A stretch of DNA of 64,000 nt. Origin: Verrucomicrobiaceae bacterium (GTDB taxonomy: Bacteria; Verrucomicrobiota; Verrucomicrobiia; Verrucomicrobiales; Verrucomicrobiaceae). Shown piece after piece: positions 9,301 through 24,300 of this stretch. The position numbers and the translations under genes are program-made. The first letter of the stretch is position 1. Every line of letters begins with the position of its first letter. The stretch is from NCBI GenBank assembly GCA_027484445.1, contig JAIXSY010000021.1:1-64000 (forward strand). The letters run 5' to 3'. The notes under the pieces were generated by a model, which was not told the DNA's origin, made no database searches, and saw only the letters and a program-made list of their open reading frames with translations.

Positions 9301-12300
9301 TGGACAATCTTTCGGTCAAAGCAGGTAGCATTGGTTTTTTCCCAGGTTCAGCAACCCTGCGTGGAGGAAGAAACATCATCGAAAACGACTTCACGGCGCT
9401 GGGCTTACCTGGACTGAATCGTTTCATACTTGTGGGTGGCAGCCTTTCGGTAGGAAGCCTGAGGGTAGATGGCCAATATGGCACGGAAGGTAGCTTCTTG
9501 GCCTTGACGGGTGGTGCGCTTACCCAAAACGGGGTCGCGACATACATTGATGGTGTTCTTGAATCTAGAGGCTCTGTAGTTCTTGCCAATACAGATCTTA
9601 GATTAACAGGAAACGTATTAAGCCTAAATAGACAGGTCGTAAATTCGACCGCGAGTCGATTTATCATCGTCAACAATGTGAACGGTATTGTTGTCGATTC
9701 TATTTTGGTGCTAGCCACTGGAGTAAGCTCAGCCAACAACCGCTCAATACCACCCAATACCAGAGTTGTAGCAGTAAATCTTGCTACCAACGTCGTCGAG
9801 GTCAGCCAGAACGTGAATCTAGTCGCGGGCACAGACATCACGTTTGTTTATTCTAATCAGACCGATGGGGTGCTCCGTGGAGAGTCATTGGATTATGCGG
9901 ATGTAACACACGATGGCAGAAAGTTTGTGGCAGTTACAAGTCGTGGAACAATACATACCTCTCTCAACGGCAACCGTTGGACTCAAGTTTATGAGGACCC
10001 TTCACGCGTTCCCTTCACGGGAATCACATGGACAGGTGAACGGTTAGTGGTGGTGGGACAACAAGGTAGAGTTTTGACCTCGGATAATGGAGAGCAATGG
10101 GTCTCACAAACGTCAGGCACCTCTACGAAGTTAAATTCAATCACGAATTCTGCCATATCATTGACTGGCGTCACAACTGTCGGAAGTACGACCGTAAGCA
10201 ATGTAGCCAATTCAAGCAACATCCCGGTCGGTAGTCCTATTTTTTCCTTTGCGACAGCTGCCGATGCACGAATCTTGAATGTGTCTGTGAGTGGTTCTGT
10301 AGTGAATTTAACATTGGATTCCAATGCAGTTTATACAGCAACAAACGTGGATTTCGGTTACTTTCGTGGTGACGTGACGTCAGGTAGCGCAGCGGTCAGC
10401 AATGTAAAAACAGCTCAAACTCTTGTGACAGGAGTTTCTGTGAGCGGAGTTGGCATTCAAATTGATACGGTCATTGATCAGATTGATGGACCCAACAACC
10501 GCTTAAGACTATCGAAGGCTGCCACAGTGAGCTCATCAGGAGTGGTGCTTTACACCTTGCGTGGGAACACAACTTTAAATAGCAACACAATCACCAATCT
10601 ATCGAATATCCATGGGTTGGTCGTCGGAATGACACTTCAAGGCAACTCCGTCGCGCCAGGATCAACCATTACAGCCATCGATTCGGGGGCAGGCACACTG
10701 ACGCTTTCATTACCTGCGGTGGCTACGGCAAATGCAGTGCCATTGTCGATTTTCACGGTGCGGACAGTGAGTGGAAGTCAATTTTTGGAAGATGTGACAG
10801 CTGTGGCTTCCTACAACTCCGGAATGGCTGCTCGTGGGGTAACGATTCCGACGGATACTTATGTTACAGATAATAGTTCGAATTCGCTGACTCTTTCGCG
10901 CGCAGCTAGCGCAAACACGACAATCGCATTGCCAGCAGCTCTTGTCGGAAGTCGTACATTGTTCCGTCGCACAGGCACTTTTAGTCAAGGAAATCGATCT
11001 GTGACCGGGGTTTCTTCAACTGTTGGGTTGGTGGTTGGGATGCCTGTGGTCTTACCAGGTGTGGTCCCAGCTGGAACTCGGATTGAAGCGATTCCAGGTG
11101 CCAATACGTTAACGTTGTCTCAAGAGGCTTCTGCATTAGCCAACAATGCTACCTTTATGGTTGGGTTCGATTTAGTATCAGTCGGTGATAGTGGCACAAT
11201 CTTGGTATCTGCTGGGGGCAGCTCGGGGAGCTGGGTGTCTGTAACTAACCCTGCCACTTCAACCAATGAGCTGAATAGCGTCGCTTGGTCTCCTTCGAGT
11301 GTTCTTTTTGCAACTGTTGGAACGAATGGTTTAATGATGCGTTCTGCAAATGGCCTCGTTTGGTCTAGGCAAACGCCTCCACTTGCTGATGTAGAAAATG
11401 TCATCTCGGCTGTAGATAGTGCGAATCGCCGAATCACCTTAAACAACAATGCTGCTGCGAGCGCCAGCAACGTGAGTTTTGCAGGTTTCAAAGCAACCAC
11501 TAGCCTCAATAGCCCGACCATCAGTTCGATCAATGGTATGGGGGCCTTGCGCAATGGTATGCTGATCACGACTCCTACCGGATTCCAGCCGGGAACGACG
11601 ATACGTTCCACCAATCCAGCGGCATTTACCATGGAACTGTCCACAACGGCAACCGCGACTATCTCACAAGCTCCACTACAAACTCTGTCAGGACTTGTTA
11701 CCAACGGTAGCAATGTCATCACGGAGGTGACTGACTTCAAGGGTTTGATGCCTGGAATGTCTCTTCATGGAGCTATTCTAACAACTCCTGTCACAATCGT
11801 CGCTCTAGATCGTGTGGCACGCACCATCACTGTAGCAGTGCCATTCACGCAGAATACACGATCAGGTTTTGGTGTCATGTATGGTGACATCACAAACAAT
11901 AGCACTCTCGTGAGTAACATTCGCCTTATCTCCAGTGGTCAGTCTTTGAGCGGTGCTTCTTCTCATTTAACAGCAGGTAGAACCCTCGCGGCAGCCGCAG
12001 GCGTGATCCCAAATGGTGCAACCATCTCAACCTACAGCTCCACGGCCAATACAGTCACATTGTCCGTGCCAGCTACAGATAACGGATTTGTACCATTGTT
12101 ATCCTTCACAGGCACAACCACCAACGGTTCAAACGTTATCGAAAATATCCCGGCATCAAGCCTATCCGGCGTTTCGAGCGGTATGCAGATTTATGTGACG
12201 GGAGCCGCTGATGCCACCGCAACTTGGCAAGATAACACCTTTACCATCACAGGCATCACTACCAACGCAGGTGTTTCCGCGATTACCCTATCTACTGCCC

Positions 12301-15300
12301 CTTTGTTAAATCCTACAGGCAATGCAACCGTCGTTGCTCTTGGGGTTTTCACCGGCTTGGCCACAAATGGTCAAAATCAAATTCGTAGCATCAGCAATCG
12401 CATTGGTGAGTTGCCGCCGGTGCTTTATCTCCCTGCTATGCGCAAAGTTGCGTGGTTAGGCAACCAATTCGTGGCAGTGGGTGACTATGGAGCTATTTTG
12501 ACTTCTGCTGATGGCTCATCCTGGGCAATCCGAGATTCTACAACTGCAAGAGATCTCTATGCGGTAACTCAGGTTGGAACAAGACTATTGGCGGCGGGAG
12601 AAAACGGAATCATCTTGTCCTCTGTCAATAGCGGTAGCACATGGACGACTGTTCGAGCCGCTGATAGTCCGTCCTTGAATGATTTCCGGGCAATTGAAAC
12701 TATACGTTCTCTTGCGACAGCTCCTAGCGGTAGTGGTCGAGTATTTGCCTATGGCAATGGTGGACTTGCGTCGAATGACACGGCAGGTGCAAATTGGTCA
12801 ACCGTTCTGACGGACACTTTCAGTGGCACATCGAACACCTTGACTCTAGCGGGTCGTATTGGTGGTGCTGGTTTTATAAGCATTGTCAATGAAGTAGCAA
12901 CCTCTGCAACGACCAGCCCCGCAGGAGGTACTCTTGTAAATCGCAACAATACCAACCGCATTGGTGATTCAGTGACTCTTGAGTCGAGGGGGGGGATGTT
13001 TGAATTTAGGGTTAATACTGCCGATAACACTGCGTTTTCAGAAACCATGGCGGGACTCTCTCTCACTGAAGGGCAGATTCAGCTTCGAACTTTTCGGGCG
13101 GGTGAAACAAATGGAACAAGCACCCTCACCTTTGGTTTTCTCGAGAACAAGCCAGGTGCCACGATCGACTTCCAAGGATGGCAAAATGTTTCGGGATCGC
13201 GATCAATCGTGACGGGAAGTGTGGGAGCGAATGCCAGAAACCGAGTTCTTTTCACCAATGCACCTACTCTGGACGACGGTATTATTGGTGGTTGGGCGAC
13301 CATTGACAATGAATGGGCAACTTATGGTACCAATGGAATCACTTCTCTAGCTGCTGCCTCTTACAACGCAAACGACCAGACGAGTTGGATCAACAGCAGC
13401 AATGTAAAAATGTTGGGCGGTAGAACCTTGAGTGCGAATCGCGTCGTCAACTCTCTGAACATCCAAGGTCAGACGCTCAATCTTAACAGCAGGACACTTA
13501 GCATCGAATCAGGTGGTTTGTTGGTGCATACTGGCACAGCGACAATTCAAGGTAATTCTTCCAACGCGGTTGGTGGAATCGTCACGGTAGGTGCAGGTGT
13601 TAACCAATCTCCAGTCTTGAACATCATCAATTCAACTCAATTGAATTTGAACACACAGGTCGCTGATTTTGAGACCAACATAAACACAGGTAGCGCCGCA
13701 ACAGCGGGCTCAACAACAATCAGCTTGGGCAACCTCACAGGTCTAACAGTCGGCATGGAAGTCTCGGGAGATGGGGCTGCTGCTGGAGCTTTTGCTCCAG
13801 GAACAAGAATTCAAAGCATCGATACTGATAATAGCCGAATTACACTGACTGTTCCGACAGTCGCCTCAGTCGCCAACAATGCATCGCTCATCTTCAAAGG
13901 TGGCGCCGTCAGTTTGGCCAAATCTGGGAGTGGTCTTCTGGTGCTTGGTGGCAGTAACAGCTACACGGGTAGGACCTACCTAAATAATGGCACTGTGAGA
14001 GCATTTAACGCGGGTGCGTTTGGAGCAGAACCGACATCTTTTGTGGCTGATCAAATTCAGATCAATGGTGGGATTCTCCAAATGGCTCACATTGCTGCCA
14101 CGAATCCTTCGTTACCACTCTCAGACTTAACAATCAATTTAAACGATGGAAAGCGAGGTATTACTTTTGGTTCAGCGGGGGGGGCTCTTGAAGTAGGTAA
14201 TCTGAATCCCAACAATGATGCCCAGACAAATGCAGTTCCAATCATCAATCTGGTCATATCCAATCCCATCAATGCAATAGGTGCCTTGGAATTGAGAGTT
14301 CGATCAAATGCATCTCTGGGAACCCCTCAGTTCAACAGCCTAACTCTAGGGACGAATACAAGTGCGAATACATTCCGGGCAGGCATCAAGACTGAGACAG
14401 GCTTCGAAGGCCTTATTAACATCTTGGGAAACAATGTCATTGGCGGTATTTATAATGAAGGAGGGCGGATATGGGTTGCGGGAAACAATAACTTCACAGC
14501 ACCCATCAATAATCGCTTAGGCACCATTACTCTAAGCGGCAGTAACACTTGGAATGGCACCAACACATTCACAGAACCCTTGGTGATCGCAGGTGGTCGT
14601 GTCAACTTGGCCACCAGCTCGGCATGGGGGACGGGTGGCATCAATCTTGAAATTACTGGAGGCACTCTGAATCTCATGGGTGTTAATCAAACCATCAGGC
14701 AAATTTCGGGAAATTCGGGCACTGTGATCACGAACGATGAGGCACCAGACACTTCATCAGTCGCCAACCTGACTTTTGATCTGGATCGCAATCAAACTTT
14801 TTCCGGTAACATCTTGGATGGTTTGAATCAGAGTCGGAATAGAATTGCTCCAATTCGTTTGATCAAAACAGGTGCAGGAATATTAACCCTCAATAGTTCT
14901 CAAAGCACCTTTTCAGGTGGTGTTGAAATTTTAGGTGGTGGCATCAACTTGATCTCTCTTGGGGGAACCAATGATCAAAATTCATCTTTGGGCACAATAT
15001 TTTCGGATGATCCTGCTAACCTTGTCATCGACAAAGCTGTTCTCTCTCTCGCTCCTAGTTCAGCAATCAATTCGGATCGTTCTTTTACCATCGGAACTGG
15101 TGCCAATGCAGCCACACTGGTAGCGAATGGAACGAGTCGTTCTGCAACAGTGACATTTGGTCAAGAGTTTAGAGATGTCATTTCAGGCACTTACTTGATT
15201 ACAACTCCAATCGCATTCCGAGGTAATGGACCAAGAACGCTAACCTTATCTGGAACAGGTATCGGAGACAATAGTTTCATGCTGGAACTGCAAGATAGTG

Positions 15301-18300
15301 CATTAGGTTCACCCAGTGGTTTGTTTAAAGCTAGTTCAGGACGTTGGGTGTTAGGAAAAGCGGCTCCGTTTACAGGCTTAACCACCATTCAAGAAGGAAC
15401 TCTCGCGGTTACCAAGAATGATGCTTTGGGTACCTCTGGGGTGGCCACGACAGTTTCGAATTCAACATTCACGGGCAATCTTCCCAATGGAACGCCTGTC
15501 ACTTTCCCACTATTCGCAACTCGCACTGCTCCAACATTAACGATCATTTCTGATTCTGTTTTTTCGGGTAACTATCCGAACGATACGCCTGTTTTTTTCT
15601 CGACTGGAGTCGGCACCGTCCTTCCGGCAGAAATCTCAACGGGTGCACAATATTATGTCGTTCAGTCCAATGGTTTAAGTTATCGCATTGCAAGTTCTCC
15701 CAGAGGCCTTCCCATCTCCCTATCATCAAATGGTGTTAATGTGCTTGTATCAGCAGCTAGCATGATGCCCGGGGGATTGCGTGCTGACACGCAATATTAT
15801 GTCGTGGAATCGACGGGTTCTACATTCAAAGTTTCAATCACTCCAAGTGGCCCTCCACTAACCTTAACCTCAAGTGGAGTGAATGTTCAATATGTTCCAA
15901 AGTTGGATAACTTTAGATCTACGAACTATGATTTAACATCTAATTCTTTCAGTGGAAGAGTGCCTAATGGTTCAATAGTAATGTTGAATACAAAATCTGT
16001 CTCTGGTGTTTCGCCAGTTGTCCCCGGGGGATTAGCGCTGCGTACTTCATACTACGTTGTAAACTCCAATGGTTCAACATTTCAGCTAGCTGAAACACCT
16101 GGTGGTTCCGCCGTTGTGTTCACCAGTGAAGGAACTCCCAATTCTTTATACTATGTGACCAATGCTACAGGAAGCAGTGCCGCAGGTGTAAATCTTGTTG
16201 GTGGTGCTCTGGAATTGAAAGATGTAAACTATCTGACGCCAGAAACCATCAATTTTGAAGGTGGTTCAATCAATGTGCCTTCAAACAGTAGATCGCTGTG
16301 GACAGGAGATCTTAACGTCAATGCTCCATCATCACGCATAGTGGTAGGGGTAAACTCAAACCTGAAGCTAGATGGTAATATCCTTGGTTATCATGGTATA
16401 AACCAGGAAGGTGAAGGAACCATAACTCTCACTGGAGAGTCGATAGCTGCATCTACAGGAGCTAATGGAAATCGTGAATGGGCAGTGCGTGCAGGCACCC
16501 TTGTCTTGGACTACTCGCAGAACAATTTTTCAAAGCTTGTCGATGGCTCAGCGCTAAGACTGGGTGGGACAAGAAGGGGAGGAACTATTGTATTGTCTGG
16601 AGGAAACCATGAAGAAATTGTTTCACAAACAATTCTAGAATCAGGCGCAAGTAAGATTTATCGGACTGATGGCTCTAGCACCCTAAGGCTCAACTCCTTG
16701 AACCGTTTGACGGGAAGCACCTTGTATCTTGATGGAGGTAGGATTGCTAAGTCTGACCAACCAAACTTAAACAATGGTAATTTAGGAACCACCGGAATCA
16801 TGGGAGCTTGGTCTGTGATTCGTGATGCAATCACAAATGCTTACTGGGTTATCCCTGGAACAACAGAGCACAACTATGCAGCCGCTGTTGACGTCAATAC
16901 CGATCTTTTCACAACAACGGTGCAGCATGTCATCACTCGAGATAGTGTCGTTACCTTTACTTCTTCGGGTGATTTGCCAAGTGGGCTTCAATCAGGAATA
17001 CCCTATTATGCAATTGATAGTAACGGTGCCAATCGCGTATTCCGTGTTTCAAGTGCATTGAATGGAACGCGCGTCAATATCACTAGCAATGGTTCAGGAA
17101 CACTATCCATCAAGCGCGAACAAGGTTTTCAAGCCAACGCAACATCTGACTTATTCACTACTCTTGATGGCCATGGTTTAGCCAATGGAATTCGAGTGCG
17201 CGTGCGTTCTTATGGAACTTTACCTGTTGGTCTATCCGCAGACACCGATTACTGGGTGGTCAGGGCACAGAGTCGCAGTTTTCGTTTAAGCCAAACACGC
17301 GGCGGCACTCCGCTTAGCATTAGCACGAATGGCTCAGGGATTCATGTGATTGAAACACAAGGTGTAGAAAAGCGTGTCGGACCTGCTGCTTTAACCTTCC
17401 AAGTTAATCCTGATTTTCTTCCTGCTTCAGATGGAAACGATAAAGTTAAGGTCTCCATTCAACATTCACCAGTGGATGGGCCGATCACTTCTACACTCAC
17501 AGGTCAAGGAACGGCTCTTGATCCCTACATTTACACCATCACAACCACACCCCGAGGCATACCTGAGGATATTGATCGCCCCGCACCTGATACCAACAGC
17601 ACTAGCGCAATCGTTAGTTATGTTAATGCTGACATCATAAGCGGAAAACGAATCTCCGAGATCATCAAAGCCATTCCAAGTCCCTCATTAAGCAGCGGCA
17701 TTTCCTTCCCAGAGTTCATTCGTATGTTGGACAATGGTAGCTATGGTGCACCCACAACGCTGACGAACGGGACCTATGACGACGGCCGCCAAGAGTTAAG
17801 TTGGGCAAAAAATGGTGGCATTCCTGGCAGTTCCTCAACGCTTGATGATGGATTCATCATGCCATTTGATAGTTACGGCAGTGGCTGGGATTCCAACATT
17901 AATACCGATGTTCAAGATAACATTGGATTGGCAGCAGTGCGGAATACATTTTCTTTGCGTTTCGCGAATCAAGCAGCCTACACAGTCAGTTTGCTCAATA
18001 ATGGTACGAATGCGATTCGCACTGGAGGGATTTTAGTTTCTCCATCGGTTGCTGCAAACGACTCGTTTTTGACAGGAACAGGTCGGATCACAACGGAAAA
18101 CCAAGGTAACATTCAAAATATGCTGTTACAGCAGCATAATACATCTGGTTCCTTGATTATCAGCAATACTATTAGTGATCGAGCGGCATTTGATCGCACT
18201 GCCTATCTGACCGCAGATACACGCAGAAACCTCTATTTGTCTGATGTGAATGGTATCAGCGCAGGATGGTCTGTGTCAGGAACTGGAATCACATCTGGAT

Positions 18301-21300
18301 CGATTGTTGTGCAAGTTGATCCTGTAGAAAATAAAGTCGTCTTGGATCGCAATACAGATAACGTCTATAGATCAGGAGTGAGCTATCTGTTCACGAGCCC
18401 TGACAACTCTTCGACAATCACTAAAGTTGGAGAATACAGCAATCCTGGTCGCAGAGTTCTTGTTGGCATTACAAACCCTTCTGATCCAACCAAAACTGGG
18501 ACTGATGGGCTGACTGTTGGAATGACAGTTACAGGTCCTGGTATAACCAATCCTACAACTATTCTTCAGATTGTTGATGGGCATTCCTTGAAGCTAAGTC
18601 GTGACCACGATGGTTCTTTCAGACGTGCTGACTATGCATTTGTTGATGGTGGTTCAGGTGCGGTTACTCGCCGCGCGAGCACAGGTAACAATGACCGAAG
18701 GATTGTTCTTGGTGTAGTTCGTGCATTAACCGGCAATGCACCGTCAAGCATGGTTAGCACAACCGACTTATACATTGGTATGCCCATCACCGGTCCAGGA
18801 ATTCCTTTCGGATCGACCATCACTTTTATTTATAACGAAAGCGACATTCAGGTAAGCACCAATCACTTCTTTACCGGAGATCAAAAGGTGCTGCGATTCA
18901 CCCCATCCATTGGTTTGGAAAAGCTAGGTGCTGGAACAGTCGCTTTGACAGGAGCAAGCAACTACACAGGAGTTACCTTTATTGCAGATGGCATTCTCAG
19001 GGTAGGCCAATTGACCGATGGTGGTGTAAGTGGTAGTTTGGGAGCATCAAGCGGATCTTCTGCCAACTTGGTTTTCAATGGTGGCTCCCTTCAATATGTA
19101 GGAGAAAACTCGCAAACGAATCGTGGTTTTACAGTTGCTGAATTCGCAAGAATCAACATCGGCCATGAAAAGACAGCTGCGACCTTTTCGGGAGTCATCA
19201 CTTCTGGGCAAGACAGGCTTGAAAAAGATGGTCCCGGAACCCTTGTTTTGAACGGTAACGCCAATTTGTCTGCATACCGCGTTCAGCAGGGTAAGTTGTT
19301 GTTGCAAACGATAGATACAAATCCTGCACCGGGAACATATGCACCAACCAACTTCTCAACGGGTGCACTTACTCAACTTGTGCTTTCAGGTGGAACATTG
19401 GAAGTAAGAGGAACTCCTGAAGGAAATGTGACTCAAACATTGGGGACACAAATGCTAATTGAAGCAGGGGCATCACGAATCATTGCTACTAGTGTTGCTG
19501 GGTTTGATCCCAACAACTTAACGCTGCCTACTCCTGGTAGGAACATGGTGCTGAACCTCATGGGACAAGAGGAGTTAACCAGTGTCATTCGTCAGGCTGG
19601 AGGAACGGTTCACTTTTTGGAAAACCCAGAATCTGGAGCTGGCTCTGCGAGTATCTTTTTGATTACCCAGGGTGACGATCGGGCAAGAATATTACCTTGG
19701 GCCACTTATCAGTCTGGCAGCGACACTAGCGAGGGCGTCAATCATTTTGCCGCCATTGAACTTGGCAATGGTGCGGTTCAATCAGCAGATGTTGCATCTC
19801 TTTATAGCGGTGGGCCAAACTTTCTCACTCCTGCTGGCTGGTCTGCGAATAGATCAGGCTCTCGAAACATCAGTCCCACAGAAGACTCCACCAAGATCAA
19901 TGGAAATTATGTCGGCTTTTCCGGACAAATCAACACTAACAGATTTATCAACGTGTTGCGCTACGAAAACAGTGCTTCGAGCAATCTAGTAATCGAAGCT
20001 GGTAGAACTCTAGAATTATTGAATGGAGCCATTTTACTACCCACGAGTGTGCGTGATGGGGCCAAATCCATCACTGGCGCAGGAACGTTGACAGGCGGTG
20101 CTCAGAATGATGTGAACAGTGACCTTATCGTTCACAATTACAATAAGTCAGCTTCCTTCACGATTGGTGCAAGTGTGATTGATAGAACGATACGCTCGGC
20201 TAACGTGATTGATGGCGCTACAGGTCTGGGTAGCATCGTGCAAGGTGAGGTGGAGATGCAACTCACTCGTTCTGGTCTCTCGGTTGACTTTTTCTCTATG
20301 GTTAGGCCTGGTATGACTGTCGCAGGTCCAGGTATAGATACTGGCACAGTTGTTGTTCGATCCGATGTTGCTTTTCGCAGATTGATACTTAGTAAGCCGG
20401 CTTTGCAAACTCGCAGCAATCAGGTCTATGAGTTCAAAGACACAGTCAATTTTATTCAAACAGGCACTGGAACGACGATCCTCTCAGGAACCAATGGCTA
20501 TACTGGAAATACATATGTTCATGGTGGGGTTTTACGCCTTGATTCGGTAGGTGCTATTCCCGGTGGAATAGGATCAACAGGTGGAGCTAGTTCGTTGATC
20601 GTCCATGGTGGGGTTGTGGGCTTGGCAGTGAATGATTTTCAACGTCCACTTGGAACGGGGATAGGTGCGATTCGATTCAATGGTTCAGGAGGCTTTGCTG
20701 CTTACAATGCGGATCGTATCGTCAACATTGGCGGGGAATTGATCTCAGAGCCTCTCCGTTTTGGAAACAATGGATTTGTACCTGACGGCGCTTCGCTCAT
20801 CCTTGGAAGCCATGATGCAACCCATAAGCTTACTTTTGCAAATCCGATTGATTTGAGTGCATTTAGCCAAGCTGTCCGGGTGGAAGATGGGCCAGCTGCC
20901 ATCGAAGCTGAACTCGGAGGTCAGCTGACAGGTTTGGGTAGGTTAATTAAATTTGGTCTTGGAACTCTTAGACTAGGTGTAAGCAACGCCCACTCAGGTG
21001 GTATTGAGGTTGCCGATGGCAAACTCATTGTGTCCAATGCAGCTAATGCGCTTGGCTTGTCGTCAGGTGCACTCCGGATCGGGTCTAGTTTAACTAATAC
21101 CAGCAGTGGTGCTGCTCTCGAAGTTGAGATGGAAGGGGGAGCTCATGCCAACAGAATCGAGTTTGGTGCCATCAATTCGAGGGGTGCTGAGTGGGTTCAG
21201 GGAGGCATAGTGGACAATCCTGCGGACTTGCCTGGAGTGCCCCCTACAAGGGTGGATGTTGGCAAAGAGCTTTCGGCAGCGATCGTGGATGGCTATCCAG

Positions 21301-24300
21301 CTGTTGCTTATTACGATGCTACAAATCAAGATTTGAAATACGTGAGGGCTCTTGATGTCAGAGGAACCTCCTGGGGGGTTCCTGTGGTCGTTGCATCAAG
21401 GGGAAATGTAGGACGCAATCCATCTTTGGCTATCATCAATGGCAATCCCGCGATCACTTTCTACGACCAGACAGCGGGGATGCTGCTTTACTCAAGATCC
21501 ACCGATGCTCAGGGGGTGGTTTGGAGCACGCCCATTTCGGTTCTTGGTCAAGCTGTCACAGTGCTCTGCGTCGCGTCTTTGCCTGATGGCAAGATTCTAG
21601 TGGGCGGATCGTTCACTAACTTTGATGGCAATTCAGTCAGAAGACTAGTTAGGCTTAATGCAAATGGTAGTTTGGATAACACCTTTGATGCCAATATCAT
21701 GAATGGTGAAGTTCGTGCCATCCTTCCTCAAGATTTAGACAATGATGGTTCAATTGACCGTATTCTCGTGGGAGGAACCTTCACTTCAGTTAGAGTAGAT
21801 AAAAACTCAACTACCGACCTTTCCAGAACAAGGTTGGTTAGATTGAATAGCGATGGAACGCTTGATTCGTCGATCGTTTTGAGTGCCAATGGCGATATTC
21901 GAACAATCTATGCTCAACCTGATGGTAAGGTTTTGCTCGGTGGTTCTTTCACAAGCATCAACGGAGCTGTGCGTTCAAGACTTGCACGCCTCAATGCGAA
22001 TGGAATCCTTGATACAAGCTTTTCCAATCCAGATATACGCAATGGGGAAGTTAGGGCCATTGTTCCTGAAGATGACAATCTAGATACCATTATTGATAGT
22101 TATGTTGTTGGGGGTTCATTTACAGATGTCGGCGGTGTCATACGCAATAGGTTAGCGCGTTTCAGCGCTACTGGTGCTCGGCTTGGATACAATCCTGATG
22201 CTAACAACACTGTATTCGACATCGTTCCGCAAACCGATGGCAAGATGCTTGTAGCTGGAGCATTTACCAATTTTGCAGGAGGAGTTGTAGCGCGGACGCG
22301 TCTAGCCAGACTGCAAAATGATGGAAGTGTTGATGAGACTTTCGCCCAAGAAGTCAATGGTGAGGTCAGAGACCTTCACTTGCAGGTGAACGGTCAAGTA
22401 TTGCTGGCTGGGGTTTTCACGCAGATTGGTGATGCTCAGCGACGTTTTGCTGCAAGGTTGAATCTGGATGGCTCAATTGATTCAGCTTTTGACCTCAATC
22501 CTGACGCAGAGATTCGCAACATCATACAGAGTCAGGATGGTAAAGTCATCGTTGGCGGTCTTTTCACTCAACTAGGATCTGTTGGTCACCAATTTGTTGG
22601 CAGACTGTTGGTTACAGGTGAGCCCGATTCTAGTTTCAGCCAACGCAAAGTTTTGGATTGGGGCTTGAGTTCATCACTTGCGTTTGTGAATGGTAATCCT
22701 GCGATCGCTTTCCAAGACACTGCTGCTCAGGATGTGTATTATGTTCGCTCTTCGGATGCTAACGGAGTTGCTTGGGGTAACCCAGAGCTTATTGAAGCTC
22801 AGGATAATCTTGGATCTAAGATTATCCTTGAAGTAGCGAATATCGGTGGGGATTTGATATCCAAAAACACATTTTCGAATACTGACAGTTCAGACGATGT
22901 GGCCTTCATTTCCGGAACGGCCAATATTGGCACTCCTTTGATTGTTTATTCCAATACGACGAACAACACGTTAAGGTATGTCGTGGCGCTGAATGCGAAT
23001 GGAAACGCGCTTCCATCGCCCTTGTCCAATTGGAGCACTCCACTCAATGCAGCCACGGGCGCTTCCGATCAATTTTCCGTAGAAATCGTGAGTATGCGTC
23101 CTGCCATAGTTTGGCTCGACAGTTCGACCAATGGATTGAAATACATTCGCGCAAACACACCCTCCGGTTTGACCAATAATCTTCGCGACCCAGAGACCTT
23201 AGAAAACGTGACGAGGTTAATGTCTGAACTTGTGTTCACCCCAGCATGGGGTGCTCCGGTGAACCTCGATTCAGGCCCTGGCGTGGGTTTGTATCCTTCG
23301 TTGGCAATCATCAATGGTCAGCCCACAACCGCGAAAGGGAGACCGGCCGTGAGCTACTACTCTTCACCCTCTGGAGATCTAAAATTAGTTTCAGCCGCAG
23401 ACGAAATCGGAACCGCATGGACCGCTCCACTGACGCTGGTCTCCAACCAAGATGTTGGGTTATACTCCAAGTTGTTGATGACGAGTGATGCTCAACCTGC
23501 AGTAGCATACTACAATGCATCGTCTTTGAGAACCAATTTCCTGGTCACTAACAACGCTAGTGGTTATTCGCGAATTAGTTTCCTGGCTGACACCACCTTG
23601 TCGGGATCTGTTTCGCTGACTGGTTCTGCAATTCTTTCGCCTCAAGCTGGTGCTACCGCTCAGTTATCAGGTCAAATCAATGGTGATGCAAGATTACGTT
23701 TGGTGGGTGAGGGCATATTAAGTGTCCTCAACGCAGCAAATAGTTTCGGGGCAGGACTGGCTTCTCCAGGCCTAACGAGCGTGCAAGGAGCCGAAATTAA
23801 CGGCGCTACGATCATCCGTTCTGGGACTTTAATCGCGGGTGCTACTGGCTCTTTAGGACAGGGCGTTGTTGAGATGGGTGATAGTGTTCCTCAGGAATTG
23901 AATGTCGAAAGATCTACAACACGCAGTCTTACTCAGCTCGGAGGAACATTCTCTGCATTCCATGATGGACTGAATGTTACAGACAGCAGTGTCGGAGCGT
24001 TTTTGGATGTAAGTGCTACGATCGACGGCAAATATTATGGCCTCTATGCCACGACCGCAGATCCTGCTACTCGCCGATTCACAGGTGATTTGACCAACGG
24101 GACGCGAATTGTTTTTTACTTCTCAACAACTCCTTTGGGTCTTGTCGGTGGACAAGTGTATTTCGTTCGTGGTGCTAATGGAGTGAACTTTCAAGTAGCA
24201 ACCACTCCCGATGGCACAGCTGTGAATATACAATCCACAGGATCAGACGTTTTCTACCAGTTGGCAGATGATTTGGATGCTAGGATCCTCGTCAAAGATG

